A stretch of DNA of 64,000 nucleotides from Clostridium folliculivorans (GTDB lineage: Bacteria; Bacillota; Clostridia; Clostridiales; Clostridiaceae). Position numbers and translations under genes: made by a program. The notes under the pieces were generated by a model. It had not been told where the DNA came from, did not search any database, and was given only the letters and a program-made list of their open reading frames with translations. Of this stretch, positions 27,346 to 36,996 are shown piece after piece. Each line of letters begins with the position of its first letter. Positions within the stretch are counted from its first letter, which is position 1. The DNA lies in assembly GCF_024341905.1 (NCBI RefSeq), contig NZ_BQXY01000010.1, forward strand, positions 80,931-144,930. Direction: 5' to 3'.

Positions 27346-28260
27346 ATGAATGCATTATTAGAAAAGGGTGTAATTGACGAACTAGCTTGTGGTGCCAATT
27401 TTGCATATATATTGAATGATAATAGTCAGTTTTTAATGACTGATTATAAAGTGTTGCAAGGACAAGGGATTAGTGGATTTATTAAATGTATGAAGATGCT
27501 ACATAATGGAAAGACAGAAATTTTCTATATATCAGGAAATTTTAAAACATTTGCATCTATGCTTACATCCATAAGTACCGAGAGTTTTATGACAATTGTT
27601 GCTAACCTCTTTAATAATATTATCGAAGTTAAAAACAACGGCTTTCTTTCTTGCCAGAATATTGACATTTCTTTTGATAAGATTTTTATCGATGCAAATA
27701 CCTTGAAAGTTAATTTGGTGTATATTCCGGTAAGTAAAAAGGTGTTTAATGATTATTCTACATTTGAGAACGAATTAAGAACCAATTTGGTGAAGTTAAT
27801 TAACAGCCTGCCTTCCATTTCTAATGAAAAAACCATGCAGCTTGCTATGGATTTATCTAATGGAATGTATTCCTTAGAGGATATATTTAATAGAATTAAA
27901 GGCATTAAGGTTACAAATGTAAAGCCAAGATTTGAATCAGATAATAAACATGCTAATAAAATAATGCGTATCGTAGCGATGAATGCACCAACCCGTGTTG
28001 AAATTATAGTAGATAAAAATGAGTTTATTCTAGGAAAAAGTGCTGCTATGGTAGATGGAGCAATTACTTTTAATAAATCCATTAGCAGAGTTCATTGTAA
28101 AGTTACAAACAATGGGGGACAGTTCATGCTGACAGACTTGGGTAGTGCAAATGGTACTTATGTCAATAAAGTCAAATTAGTGCCTAACCAGCCTCATCCA
28201 ATTAAGAATAGTGATGTGATTCGTTTGGCAAATAGTGACTTTCAAATCATGATAGGTTAG
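27346..28260 (+). CDS. FHA-domain protein, second in the T7SS locus
   Basis: A 304-residue protein behind a GGATGGAGG ribosome binding site. The N-terminal region (about 1-190) resembles the N-terminal region of the FHA protein at 15843: compare FLSCQNIDISFDKIFID and VNLVYIPVS here with the matching helix and strand there. A C-terminal FHA domain (about 218-304) is well formed, with L229-G-K, S245-I-S-R-V-H250 and N269-G-T. It has no Thr repeat region and no membrane helix. It is likely a phosphothreonine reader linking the kinase to the EssC machine encoded downstream. Confidence 0.85.
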   Translation: MNALLEKGVIDELACGANFAYILNDNSQFLMTDYKVLQGQGISGFIKCMKMLHNGKTEIFYISGNFKTFASMLTSISTESFMTIVANLFNNIIEVKNNGFLSCQNIDISFDKIFIDANTLKVNLVYIPVSKKVFNDYSTFENELRTNLVKLINSLPSISNEKTMQLAMDLSNGMYSLEDIFNRIKGIKVTNVKPRFESDNKHANKIMRIVAMNAPTRVEIIVDKNEFILGKSAAMVDGAITFNKSISRVHCKVTNNGGQFMLTDLGSANGTYVNKVKLVPNQPHPIKNSDVIRLANSDFQIMIG

Positions 28261-28273
28261 GACGGTGTGAAAA

Positions 28274-29332
28274 ATGGCAAAACCAAGAATTATTATCGCT
28301 GATACAGACTTAAACTATGTAATTCCACTTCAGCTGAAGTTTGTTGAAGAATTTTTCAACAAGATTGAACTCGAAATTATTACAGACAGGGCATATTTTG
28401 ATAATTTATTTTCAACTCCTCAAAAAGCAGAGATTTTGATAGTATCGGAGGATTTATACGACTCATCGTTACAAAGGCATAATATTAGTAATTTGTTCAT
28501 CATGATGGAGCAGTATGAAGAAGGTCAAACAGATGAATTAAATCTTAACCGCTTGTTTAAGTACACAAGTATTAAAGAAATCTTTAACCAGATTTCGGGG
28601 AAAGGTGCTAGTGCGTTAAATATAGATGAAAGCGAAAAAAAAGAACCTCAAATAGTACTTGTTTGTTCAGCTTGTGGTGGAGTAGGAAAAACAACCGTAG
28701 CATTAGGAATTAGTTCATGTTTAACAAAGAGTTATAAAAAGGCAATGTATATAAATGCTGCAAGATTACAAAGTTTCCATAGAATACTTGACAATACAAG
28801 TGTTATTTCAGCTACTGATATATATGCGAAGTTTGCAGGAGCAAATGAAAACATATATTCAGATATAAAGCATATTATTAGAAAAGAAATTTTTAGTTAC
28901 CTTCCTCCTTTCAAAGCATCACTAATGTCATTGGGCCTTCCTTATTCAATTTACTATAAGATTGCACTTTCAGCGAAGAAATCTAATGATTATGACTATA
29001 TCGTGATAGATGCAGATACCACTTTTGATGAAGATTTAGCGAAGTTTATAAATATGGCAGATAAAGTAATTATAGTTATGGAACAAACAAGTAATTCTGT
29101 TTTTGCAACAAATCTTCTCGTCGCTAATATAAATGGTACAAATTCTGATAAATACATATTTGTGTGCAACAATTTTGATAAGTACGATTATAACGCACTT
29201 ATTTCTCCAAATATGGCATTGAAATTCGCCGTCAATGACTACATTGAACATTTCAATAATTACGACCAGATGGAATGTGAAGAACTATCAAAAGATAACG
29301 GTATTCAAAAAATTGCATTTTTAGTTGTGTAG
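28274..29332 (+). CDS. MinD/CpaE-like P-loop ATPase
   Basis: A 352-residue protein. Residues 5-110 look like a receiver-like domain (IIIADTDLNYVIP at the start), and residues 125-350 form a MinD/ParA-type ATPase with the P-loop CGGVGKTT (134-141) and a DADTTFDE segment in place of the usual switch. The signature lysine that normally precedes GG in deviant Walker A motifs is cysteine here. Two-domain architecture and context resemble CpaE/TadZ, which position secretion or pilus machines. It probably localises or assembles the T7SS. It is in one operon with the FHA gene and yukD. Confidence 0.8.
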   Translation: MAKPRIIIADTDLNYVIPLQLKFVEEFFNKIELEIITDRAYFDNLFSTPQKAEILIVSEDLYDSSLQRHNISNLFIMMEQYEEGQTDELNLNRLFKYTSIKEIFNQISGKGASALNIDESEKKEPQIVLVCSACGGVGKTTVALGISSCLTKSYKKAMYINAARLQSFHRILDNTSVISATDIYAKFAGANENIYSDIKHIIRKEIFSYLPPFKASLMSLGLPYSIYYKIALSAKKSNDYDYIVIDADTTFDEDLAKFINMADKVIIVMEQTSNSVFATNLLVANINGTNSDKYIFVCNNFDKYDYNALISPNMALKFAVNDYIEHFNNYDQMECEELSKDNGIQKIAFLVV

Positions 29333-29341
29333 GGGGTTAAT

Positions 29342-29596
29342 ATGGGAAAGGATACAGCCATTGTTATTTTTAATATAAGTAAGAGGAACTATACGGTGGA
29401 CTTAGATCTTCCGTTAAACATATCCGCAAACGAATTGGTTTTAGCTTTAAATGAAGCATATGATTTGCAGATTGATATTTCAGATATTAAGAATTGCTAT
29501 ATGAAATCGGAAAATCCAATTGCTCTGCTTCGTGGAAACAAGACACTTGCAGATTATGGGATTCGAGATGGAAGTAGTATTAACTATACAGAATAG
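29342..29596 (+). CDS. YukD/EsaB-like ubiquitin-fold T7SS protein
   Basis: An 84-residue protein matching the WXG100-system YukD family: a beta-grasp pattern with an N-terminal strand pair, a central helix (SANELVLALNEAYDLQ) and the C-terminal LADYGIRDGSSINY segment. EsaB/YukD is a small cytosolic component needed for T7SSb function or regulation. It lies nine bases after the ATPase gene and directly before essC, the usual position in Firmicute T7SS loci. Confidence 0.88.
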   Translation: MGKDTAIVIFNISKRNYTVDLDLPLNISANELVLALNEAYDLQIDISDIKNCYMKSENPIALLRGNKTLADYGIRDGSSINYTE

Positions 29597-29607
29597 GAGC
29601 TGATGGT

Positions 29608-32600
29608 ATGGATAATAGATATAAGATAATTATTTCAAGTAAAAAGCTATATAAAGAAATAGAGTTAGAACCAGAAGCTCAAGAAATTAGAATAGGTACA
29701 AGTGTTGATTGTGATGTTCGTTTAAGAAAAGAATTGTTTTTTGGACAGATTGAATTGATATTTGTAAAGAAAAACTCTGAATGGTCCATTTTCTGCTCTG
29801 AAAATCTCTACATTTCTTTAGGAGATGTAAGAAAACTATTAACAAAACAATTAACTCACGGAGAAAAAATTACAGTTAAATATCAAGACTCAGACAATGA
29901 ATTGTTTGAACTGTCCTTTATGATTGATTTTGATTATGAGAAGAAAAATTATAACAGAAAGATCATGATTTCTGGAAGATCTCAAATTAAAATTGGAGGC
30001 ACAAATGATTGTGATATAAAGATTACAGATAAATATTTGGGTGATGACTGCTTTTTCTTAAAGTATGTTAATAATAAATTTCAAATAGAAGATTATAAAA
30101 CAAGGTATGGTATTTATGTAAATGGACTCAAGGTAACTAAAGAAGTAATAAAAGATTGTGACTTTTTCTCAGTTGTTGGGTTTAGCTTTTATTATAAACA
30201 AGGTTCAATCTATACAACTTCTGACAATACCCTTCAAGTTAACGGATTGTCATACGAACTAGTGGAAAATCACAATACTCATTTTGAGTATCCAAAATTC
30301 AATAGGAATACAAGAATTCAGTATGTTGTACCAGAGGAAGAATTAGAGATTCAACAACCAATACAAAAACCACAGAAGCCAAGAAATAATATAGCTATGT
30401 CTTTAATTCCTGCAGTAGTAATGCTCGCAATGACCATTGTTCTTAGAGGAGTTATGGGTGGAGGAGGAACTTTTGTAATTTATAGTGCTGTGTCTATGAC
30501 TTTAGGTATAGTTATGTCTATAACAGTATATATTCAGGATAAGTCAAATTATAAGAAGGACTATGCAAAAAGAATTGAAACATACAATAAATATATTGAA
30601 GAAAAACGAAAAGTAATTGAAGAGATACGTGCTGACGAACTTCGTATAAGAAATCTAATCTATGAGTCTTTAGAAAACAGCATTCGTGAAGTTGAGTATT
30701 TTGGAAGAAGGTTGTTTGAAAAGACCCCTGGAGATATTGATTTCCTGCAGGTTTATTTAGGTAAAGGAAAGATAGTCTCTTCGAATGAAGTTAAATATAA
30801 CAAACAAGATTTTATAGACTTGGAGGATCCACTGGCGATTTTACCTGAACAAGTAGCTGAAGATTATAGATATATCGAGGATGCTCCTATTATATCTGAT
30901 TTTAATGCATCCTGTGGAGTTGGAGTTGTGGGTGAAAAGTCAGAAATTAAACAAATAATTAAGAATCTTACGCTAGATATAGCAGTACGTTGTTTTTACG
31001 GCGAGGTGAAGTTTGTATACATCTTTAATGAGGATGATATCCAGGAAATGAGCTGGATAAGATGGCTACGCAATGTTGAAAACAAACAACTTGATGTGAG
31101 AAATATAATATGCGATGAAGAAAGCAAGAATGTATTATTAGAAAATTTATACATCATACTTTCAGCAAGAGAAAATGCAAAACAAGAAAATAAGGAGCTT
31201 TCTTTTGATGAATATTACGTTATTTTTGTTACAGACACTTCGGCTATCAGTAGCCATCCTGTTTCAAAATATATAAGGAACTGTGCGGAGTATGGATTTA
31301 CCTTTGTATTTTTTGAAGAATATGAAGAAAACTTGCCTCAAGGATGCACGGAGGTTATTAGAATAGAATCTAAGCAGAAGGGTATAGCATTAAAAACAAA
31401 AAATGGTGATGAACTTGCGAGTTTTATATATCCTTCAATAACTAATGAAACTGCTTTAGAGGTTGCATTAAAACTAGGAGCGGTTACTGTTGATGAGGTC
31501 ACTCTCGAAGGACAGTTGACAAAGAACATTTCAATGTTTGAACTTTTAGGAATCTTGTCAGTAGAAGATTTAAACTTGTCAGAAAGATGGAATAAAGCAC
31601 TTGTATATAATAGCATGGCAGCTCCTCTTGGAGTGAAAAGCAAAAATCAGATGGTCTATCTTGATATAAGTGATAAAGCTGGTGCACATGGCCCTCATGG
31701 ATTAGTGGCAGGTACTACAGGTTCAGGTAAAAGTGAAATAATTCAGACTTATATTCTTTCTATGGCATCACTATTTCATCCATACGAGGTTGGGTTTGTT
31801 ATCATCGACTTTAAGGGTGGTGGTATGGCAAATCAATTCAAGAGTTTGCCTCATTTGATTGGAACTATAACAAATATAGATGGCAGAGAAATCAATAGAT
31901 CACTACTATCTATTAAGGCTGAATTAGTTAAGCGCCAAAGGATGTTTTCAGAATGTGGCGTGAATCACATTAACGATTATATTAAACTCTACAAAGCAAA
32001 TAAAGTAGCTGAGCCATTGCCTCATCTAATAATGATTGTGGATGAATTTGCAGAACTTAAAGCGGAATATCCTGATTTTATGAAAGAGATTATAAGTGCA
32101 GCACGTATAGGAAGAACCTTGGGAATTCATCTAATACTTGCAACACAAAAACCTGCTGGAGTTGTTGACAACCAGATATGGAGTAATTCTAATTTTAAAT
32201 TATGTCTTAAGGTTCAAACTAGAGAAGACAGTAATGAGGTTATTAAGACTCCTTTGGCTGCAGAAATTGTTGAGCCGGGACGTGCTTACTTTCAAGTTGG
32301 TAATAATGAGATATTTGAATTATTTCAATCCGCTTATAGTGGTGGAAATGTGCCAACCGGAAATAGTATGAATGAAAATATCTTTCAGATTTATGAGCGA
32401 AATGTATGGGGAAAGAAAACCCTTGTATACACTAATCGCAAAAAACAGATAGTTACTGAAACAAAGAGTCAACTTCAGTCAATTGTGGAGTATGTAAGTG
32501 ACTTCTGTGAAGCCAAGGGAATCAAGAAACTGGCTGGAATCTGTCTTCCTTCTCTTGAGAAGATAATAAAAACAGACAAACTAAACTATGATAATAATAG

Positions 32601-34119
32601 CGATTTTAACATTTCTATACCTATTGGTATGTTTGATGACCCTGAACAGCAGCTTCAGGGAGAAGTAATACTGGAACCTTCAAAAGAAAATATCTTTGTT
32701 GTTGGTTCAGCACAATCTGGAAAAACAGTTATGCTTCAAACTATCACATATGGTTTGATAAGAAAGTATGATCCTTCTCAGGTGAATATTTATTTAATTG
32801 ACTGTGGAAGTATGGTGTTAAAAATATTTGAAAACTCCAAACATGTGGGTGGTGTTGTTTTATCAAATGAAGAAGAAAAGTGTAAAAACCTTTTTAAGCT
32901 TCTTAATACCATTGTGGCTGAAAGAAAAAATATCCTTTCAAGCAAAGGTGTTGGTAATTTCGCTTCATACTTGGATGCAGGCTACAAGGATATACCTATG
33001 ATTGTCGTAGCTATAGATAATATGGCAGCCTTTAAGGAATACTTCCCAGATCAGGCAGACGAGCTTAATAGTTTAAGTAGAGAAGCACAGGGAGTTGGAA
33101 TCTCATTTATTATAACTGCAGCAACATCAAATGCAATAAGCTACAGGGCTCAGGCGAACTTTGGTAGAAAAATTGTATTAAATTGTAATGACACCAATGA
33201 GTATAGCAGTGTACTAGGCCATTGCAGGGAAACTCCTAGAGAGAACCCAGGAAGTGGTTTGATAATGATGGATAGACGTATACTAGAATATCAGGTTGCA
33301 ATTTTTGGTAAAGGTGATAAGGAAGCAGAAAGAAGTCAGGAACTAAAACAATTTATTGAAAAGCGTAATCCAAGCTGTTCCTGCAAGGCACGAGAAATAC
33401 CTATGGTTCCTGAGAAACTTATCCTTCAGCAAGCTATGGCAGCTAACAGTACTGAATTTAGAAAGAAGGGCATACTTCCTATAGGAATGGATTTTGCAAC
33501 GGTTAGCTATTCGTCAATAAATTTAAATAATTGTGGTTCAATGACCTTGCTAGGTGATACTGAATGCAAAGAAAGGTTTACTTTAAATCTGCTTCGATTG
33601 ATGAAAGAAACAATAATATTCCACAATATTGAGGTTTATGTAATTGATGATAAGGCTAAAGTATTAAAGGAGAGTTCATCATTTGGGTTTGTAAAAAGAT
33701 ATACAAATGATGTCTCAGAGGGCGTTGAATTTGTTAATGAATATTGTGACGAGATTTCAAGAAGACGAGATGATGAGGATAGACCTTACTTAATCTTAGT
33801 GCTTAACAATGCTGAGGTCTTCAAAAAGATATGTAACGATAGAAGTGACAGTAAAGCATTTACAGAGGTTATAAGAGGTGCGAATTCTGCAGGAGCATTT
33901 ATTCTACTGACAGTTGTTGATAATCAACCTGTTGGTTTCAATGCTTCAGATGTGCTAAAAGCCCTTAAAGATGAGCGAAAAGCTATACTTTTCGCCCCAC
34001 TGTCAGAAAGTAAGATGTTTGAAATTTCAGGAAGAAATCGTAATGAAGGATCCTTTGATAAAACTATGGGCTATAGATTCGAAGGAGGGGTTTACACAAG
34101 AATTAAAATTTTTGATTAA
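29608..34119 (+). CDS. essC: EssC-type FtsK/SpoIIIE ATPase, core T7SS motor
   Basis: A 1503-residue protein, the usual EssC length. Two FHA-like domains lie at about residues 20-105 and 110-205. Two membrane helices lie around 265-310, followed by a coiled segment. Three ATPase domains follow. The first has Walker A GTTGSGKS at 702-709 and Walker B ending in D812-E813. The second has GSAQSGKT at 1033-1040. The third has a degenerate P-loop at about 1316-1323 (GDTECKER, no GKS/T). It drives export of WXG100-type substrates. The neighbours yukD upstream and a WXG100 gene downstream fix the assignment. Confidence 0.95.
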   Translation: MDNRYKIIISSKKLYKEIELEPEAQEIRIGTSVDCDVRLRKELFFGQIELIFVKKNSEWSIFCSENLYISLGDVRKLLTKQLTHGEKITVKYQDSDNELFELSFMIDFDYEKKNYNRKIMISGRSQIKIGGTNDCDIKITDKYLGDDCFFLKYVNNKFQIEDYKTRYGIYVNGLKVTKEVIKDCDFFSVVGFSFYYKQGSIYTTSDNTLQVNGLSYELVENHNTHFEYPKFNRNTRIQYVVPEEELEIQQPIQKPQKPRNNIAMSLIPAVVMLAMTIVLRGVMGGGGTFVIYSAVSMTLGIVMSITVYIQDKSNYKKDYAKRIETYNKYIEEKRKVIEEIRADELRIRNLIYESLENSIREVEYFGRRLFEKTPGDIDFLQVYLGKGKIVSSNEVKYNKQDFIDLEDPLAILPEQVAEDYRYIEDAPIISDFNASCGVGVVGEKSEIKQIIKNLTLDIAVRCFYGEVKFVYIFNEDDIQEMSWIRWLRNVENKQLDVRNIICDEESKNVLLENLYIILSARENAKQENKELSFDEYYVIFVTDTSAISSHPVSKYIRNCAEYGFTFVFFEEYEENLPQGCTEVIRIESKQKGIALKTKNGDELASFIYPSITNETALEVALKLGAVTVDEVTLEGQLTKNISMFELLGILSVEDLNLSERWNKALVYNSMAAPLGVKSKNQMVYLDISDKAGAHGPHGLVAGTTGSGKSEIIQTYILSMASLFHPYEVGFVIIDFKGGGMANQFKSLPHLIGTITNIDGREINRSLLSIKAELVKRQRMFSECGVNHINDYIKLYKANKVAEPLPHLIMIVDEFAELKAEYPDFMKEIISAARIGRTLGIHLILATQKPAGVVDNQIWSNSNFKLCLKVQTREDSNEVIKTPLAAEIVEPGRAYFQVGNNEIFELFQSAYSGGNVPTGNSMNENIFQIYERNVWGKKTLVYTNRKKQIVTETKSQLQSIVEYVSDFCEAKGIKKLAGICLPSLEKIIKTDKLNYDNNSDFNISIPIGMFDDPEQQLQGEVILEPSKENIFVVGSAQSGKTVMLQTITYGLIRKYDPSQVNIYLIDCGSMVLKIFENSKHVGGVVLSNEEEKCKNLFKLLNTIVAERKNILSSKGVGNFASYLDAGYKDIPMIVVAIDNMAAFKEYFPDQADELNSLSREAQGVGISFIITAATSNAISYRAQANFGRKIVLNCNDTNEYSSVLGHCRETPRENPGSGLIMMDRRILEYQVAIFGKGDKEAERSQELKQFIEKRNPSCSCKAREIPMVPEKLILQQAMAANSTEFRKKGILPIGMDFATVSYSSINLNNCGSMTLLGDTECKERFTLNLLRLMKETIIFHNIEVYVIDDKAKVLKESSSFGFVKRYTNDVSEGVEFVNEYCDEISRRRDDEDRPYLILVLNNAEVFKKICNDRSDSKAFTEVIRGANSAGAFILLTVVDNQPVGFNASDVLKALKDERKAILFAPLSESKMFEISGRNRNEGSFDKTMGYRFEGGVYTRIKIFD

Positions 34120-34134
34120 AGCGAGGTGTTATTT

Positions 34135-34461
34135 ATGGCAAGTGATAAGGGAAAAGGAGTTTGTGCTGGGAGCATTGATACAGCGAAAATTTATGCCGCA
34201 CATTCTCAAATTAAGGCCATTGTTGAGTCATATAAAGAAGTTAATCTTGAAGTTGCTAGAATTACGCAAAGCGTTAGAGAGAATTGGGTTGGAGAAGGTC
34301 GTAATGAGTTTGAGTCACAATATAATCTTCTCATAAGGAAGATTGATGACTTTGGAGATACACTGAAGGAAATTTATGATGCTTTAGTAAAAGCTGAAGC
34401 AGATTACGAAACTTCAGATGATAAGTTGCGGCAACAATATAGCATGGCTATGAAAGGCTAG
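34135..34461 (+). CDS. WXG100-like protein with a YxxxD export signal
   Basis: A 108-residue helical-hairpin protein from ATG 34135, with GCGAGGTG upstream; an in-frame GTG at 34126 is inside that ribosome binding site and is not used. The central turn has W51-V-G53, and Y91-E-T-S-D95 forms the YxxxD/E motif of T7SS substrates. It directly follows essC. It may be a secreted partner of the two proteins encoded next, as small partners accompany LXG toxins. Confidence 0.8.
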   Translation: MASDKGKGVCAGSIDTAKIYAAHSQIKAIVESYKEVNLEVARITQSVRENWVGEGRNEFESQYNLLIRKIDDFGDTLKEIYDALVKAEADYETSDDKLRQQYSMAMKG

Positions 34462-34478
34462 TGAGAGGAGGTTTATAA

Positions 34479-34895
34479 ATGGCTAGTAGTTCCTATTACT
34501 ATAGTAAATATAAGGAGAAAAAAAATGAAGTTGATGATTATGAGGACAACTTGAAAGACTTGCATAGAATCCTAGATAATCTAAACTATGACCTTGGAGA
34601 TGAAATAAGTTACGTCAACAATGAACTCGATGCTTTAGTAAACAACCTTAATGATGCCGTACGCCATAATAGTTCTTTTACGACAAAAGCTAATGATTTC
34701 GTAATGAAAAAGGCGAAATCAGTAGATGCAGATAGTCAATTGGGGGCATCAAAGTATGCACTTGAGGAGGAAATTTCTCGAATAAATAATTTAAGGAATC
34801 AGGCGATTTCTGACAGGGACTATTACTATAAAAAGTATGTAGAAAAGAAAGCTGAAGAAAGAGCAGCTGCTGAGAAAGCAGCGGCTGCTCATTAA
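34479..34895 (+). CDS. YwqH-like (DUF5082) coiled-coil protein
   Basis: A 138-residue, almost wholly alpha-helical protein. It begins with a YYYSKYKEKKNEV helix and ends with a Lys/Glu/Ala-rich helix. It resembles B. subtilis YwqH, whose gene precedes an LXG toxin. Such proteins are thought to act as targeting partners for T7SS effectors. Here it lies 17 bases after the WXG100-like gene and 27 bases before the putative effector, the same relative order. Confidence 0.65.
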   Translation: MASSSYYYSKYKEKKNEVDDYEDNLKDLHRILDNLNYDLGDEISYVNNELDALVNNLNDAVRHNSSFTTKANDFVMKKAKSVDADSQLGASKYALEEEISRINNLRNQAISDRDYYYKKYVEKKAEERAAAEKAAAAH

Positions 34896-34922
34896 AAAAA
34901 TACTTTAGAAGGGAGGATTAAT

Positions 34923-36362
34923 ATGAGCACAGTTTCAATATCTTATAATAGTTTATCAAATGCTTCAAATGAAGCTAAGCATGTTGCTAAAAGACTTGAT
35001 GATTATGCTGATGCTATAAATAAAAGCGTTTATAAAAAACTCAATAATTACAACGGTCCAAGGTCTTCAAATATTTCAACAGCCTCTAATCATATTAGTT
35101 CAAAAATTTCAGAACTCAGAAGTCAATCAGAACAGTATGAAAAATATGCTACTAGCCTTACTAACTTAGAAAAAGAGTGCAGAAGTACCGATAAAAGTGT
35201 CAGATCAAAAGTCTCAACACTGACAGCTACATTTAAGCAAAATCACGGAATAAGCAATAGCAAGATACAAAATACAGTTAGTTATTTCTTTACCAGTATA
35301 GGAAATTCAACCGCCTTTGGCAGGTGGCTTGGTGATGGCGATGATTTATCTGATGCAGCGGATGATTATTTTAAGCAAAAGATTAAAGATTGGTACAACT
35401 ATGAAGGGGGAGAAGACTTAATTAAAGGGACTTTAGTTGGCTTATTAGATATAGCAATTGGAGTTGTAGCGGTAGTAGCATTAGTTGCGTCAGTAGTAAT
35501 TACTGGAGGCGCATCCTTAGCGCTTATTGCTGGTGCTATTGCTGGAATTATAGGGGCTTCCAACGGGGTAATGAATGTCATAAATGAGTTTAGGGCTTAT
35601 TCTGCAACGCAGAACGATGATCCTGCTACTGGAAAGAGGAGAAGTTCTGAAAATAGTATACAAGACACATTAAGAACAGAAACCGATAGTCAGCTTTTGC
35701 ATAATATTGCAACAGGTATTGATGTTGTCAATGTTGTTTGTTCTGTTGTTTCTATCGCCAGCAGCTTTGGCGATCTTTTAAAGAAAGGTATCAAATGGAC
35801 TACTGGATGTGCAGAGGGAATAAAAGATATAAAGCTGCAAAAATTATTAGATTTAGATATTTGGAAAGCATTTGGTGGAAAGCTGAAGACAAGTTTTGTA
35901 AAGGGATGGACTGAAGCGACAACTGCATTTAAAAGGCAAGATTTGTCTTATTTCCATGGTGCATTAAAAGATTTTGGTTCTTCTTTTTTAAGCAATGCTA
36001 AATCTAGATTCACTGATTTCTCTGAAGACCCGTTCAAAACGACAAAAACAATATTAGAAGCTGGAAAAAATTTGGTTAGTGATGGACTAAACCTTGGAAA
36101 TATAGGAAAAGTTATTGCCTTGCCTTGTATTCCTATTGCTAAGTTACCGGTTTCCACTGATGGGATTTCTGTTGATGATTTTTATAGTATATATGATGAT
36201 ATTAGTTCAAAGGTAATTGGTAGCTCATTATTTTCAAATGATTCAAGTATTAATGCAGATGTTTTAAATAAGCTTTCTTCCAAAAGCCAAATAAATATAT
36301 CGATCCCTAATATACACCTTCCAGAAGTTAATTTTAATATACCCAAAACTATGATAGCGTAA
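34923..36362 (+). CDS. Candidate T7SS effector with an LXG-like helical start and hydrophobic core
   Basis: A 479-residue protein. Residues 1-110 are helical, Ser/Lys-rich and lack a signal peptide, as in WXG/LXG substrates. Residues about 168-222 form two Gly/Ala/Val-rich hydrophobic segments, like membrane-inserting regions. The C-terminal 250 residues match nothing I recognise and end in a short Ile/Pro-rich segment. Position after WXG100-like and YwqH-like genes and before a small membrane protein suggests a membrane-active toxin exported by EssC, by analogy with TspA/EsxX. A structural role in the machine cannot be excluded. Confidence 0.6.
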   Translation: MSTVSISYNSLSNASNEAKHVAKRLDDYADAINKSVYKKLNNYNGPRSSNISTASNHISSKISELRSQSEQYEKYATSLTNLEKECRSTDKSVRSKVSTLTATFKQNHGISNSKIQNTVSYFFTSIGNSTAFGRWLGDGDDLSDAADDYFKQKIKDWYNYEGGEDLIKGTLVGLLDIAIGVVAVVALVASVVITGGASLALIAGAIAGIIGASNGVMNVINEFRAYSATQNDDPATGKRRSSENSIQDTLRTETDSQLLHNIATGIDVVNVVCSVVSIASSFGDLLKKGIKWTTGCAEGIKDIKLQKLLDLDIWKAFGGKLKTSFVKGWTEATTAFKRQDLSYFHGALKDFGSSFLSNAKSRFTDFSEDPFKTTKTILEAGKNLVSDGLNLGNIGKVIALPCIPIAKLPVSTDGISVDDFYSIYDDISSKVIGSSLFSNDSSINADVLNKLSSKSQINISIPNIHLPEVNFNIPKTMIA

Positions 36363-36373
36363 GGAGAAAATGT

Positions 36374-36946
36374 ATGGATATTCCTAATTATGTATTAAAG
36401 ATAAATGAAGCTGTGTTAGTTCCGAAAAATGATAATCCAGCACAGGGTTATATCAAAAATGTGGTTTTAATAATAGTGGCAATATTATTAATTGGTTCTG
36501 TTGTTTTTCATGATAATTTATTTGGTGAAATTTCTTGGGGAACACGAGCACTACTAATAGTTATTGGTATTGCATCTTTATTCTCTGGAGGTAGTCATCG
36601 AGTTCCTTCACCTATTGAACTTCGGTTTTATGATGATTATCTTATAGTATATCGTGAAAAACGTTATTACAATAGAAAAGTTACTAGAAAAGAATTTGAT
36701 AAGTTTTTTTACAAGGATATCCATAAGTTGGAACATAGAACAGTAACTCAAAGAATTAATATTTATGGAGTGGTTGAAGGCATTTGGTATAACTATAACA
36801 AAGACGGAAGCTTGCCTGATAATCCAACTTACCATAAAACTACTGATAGTATATCTTATTTTTACACAAGTCATGCTCTAGATGTGGATTTTGTAGCAGA
36901 AATCGAAAATCACTCTCCAATTAAAGTTATTGTTGAAGAAAATTAG
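36374..36946 (+). CDS. Two-helix membrane protein, candidate immunity protein
   Basis: A 190-residue protein with two membrane helices (about 28-46 and 56-75) and a C-terminal beta-rich domain that looks PH-like (FYDDYLIVYREKRYYNRK, about residues 86-103 onwards). It starts 12 bases after the putative effector gene behind AAGGAG. Membrane immunity proteins encoded next to membrane-depolarising T7SS toxins would look like this. The function is inferred from position and topology only. Confidence 0.6.
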   Translation: MDIPNYVLKINEAVLVPKNDNPAQGYIKNVVLIIVAILLIGSVVFHDNLFGEISWGTRALLIVIGIASLFSGGSHRVPSPIELRFYDDYLIVYREKRYYNRKVTRKEFDKFFYKDIHKLEHRTVTQRINIYGVVEGIWYNYNKDGSLPDNPTYHKTTDSISYFYTSHALDVDFVAEIENHSPIKVIVEEN

Positions 36947-36996
36947 TAAATTCTTATAAGACTGTTAAAGAGGTTTTTAATATTTAGGAGGTAGCT

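Noticed and set aside
33971..34336. 121-codon frame overlapping the essC end and WXG100 start
   Set aside because: Out-of-frame overlap with two strong genes; no family similarity.
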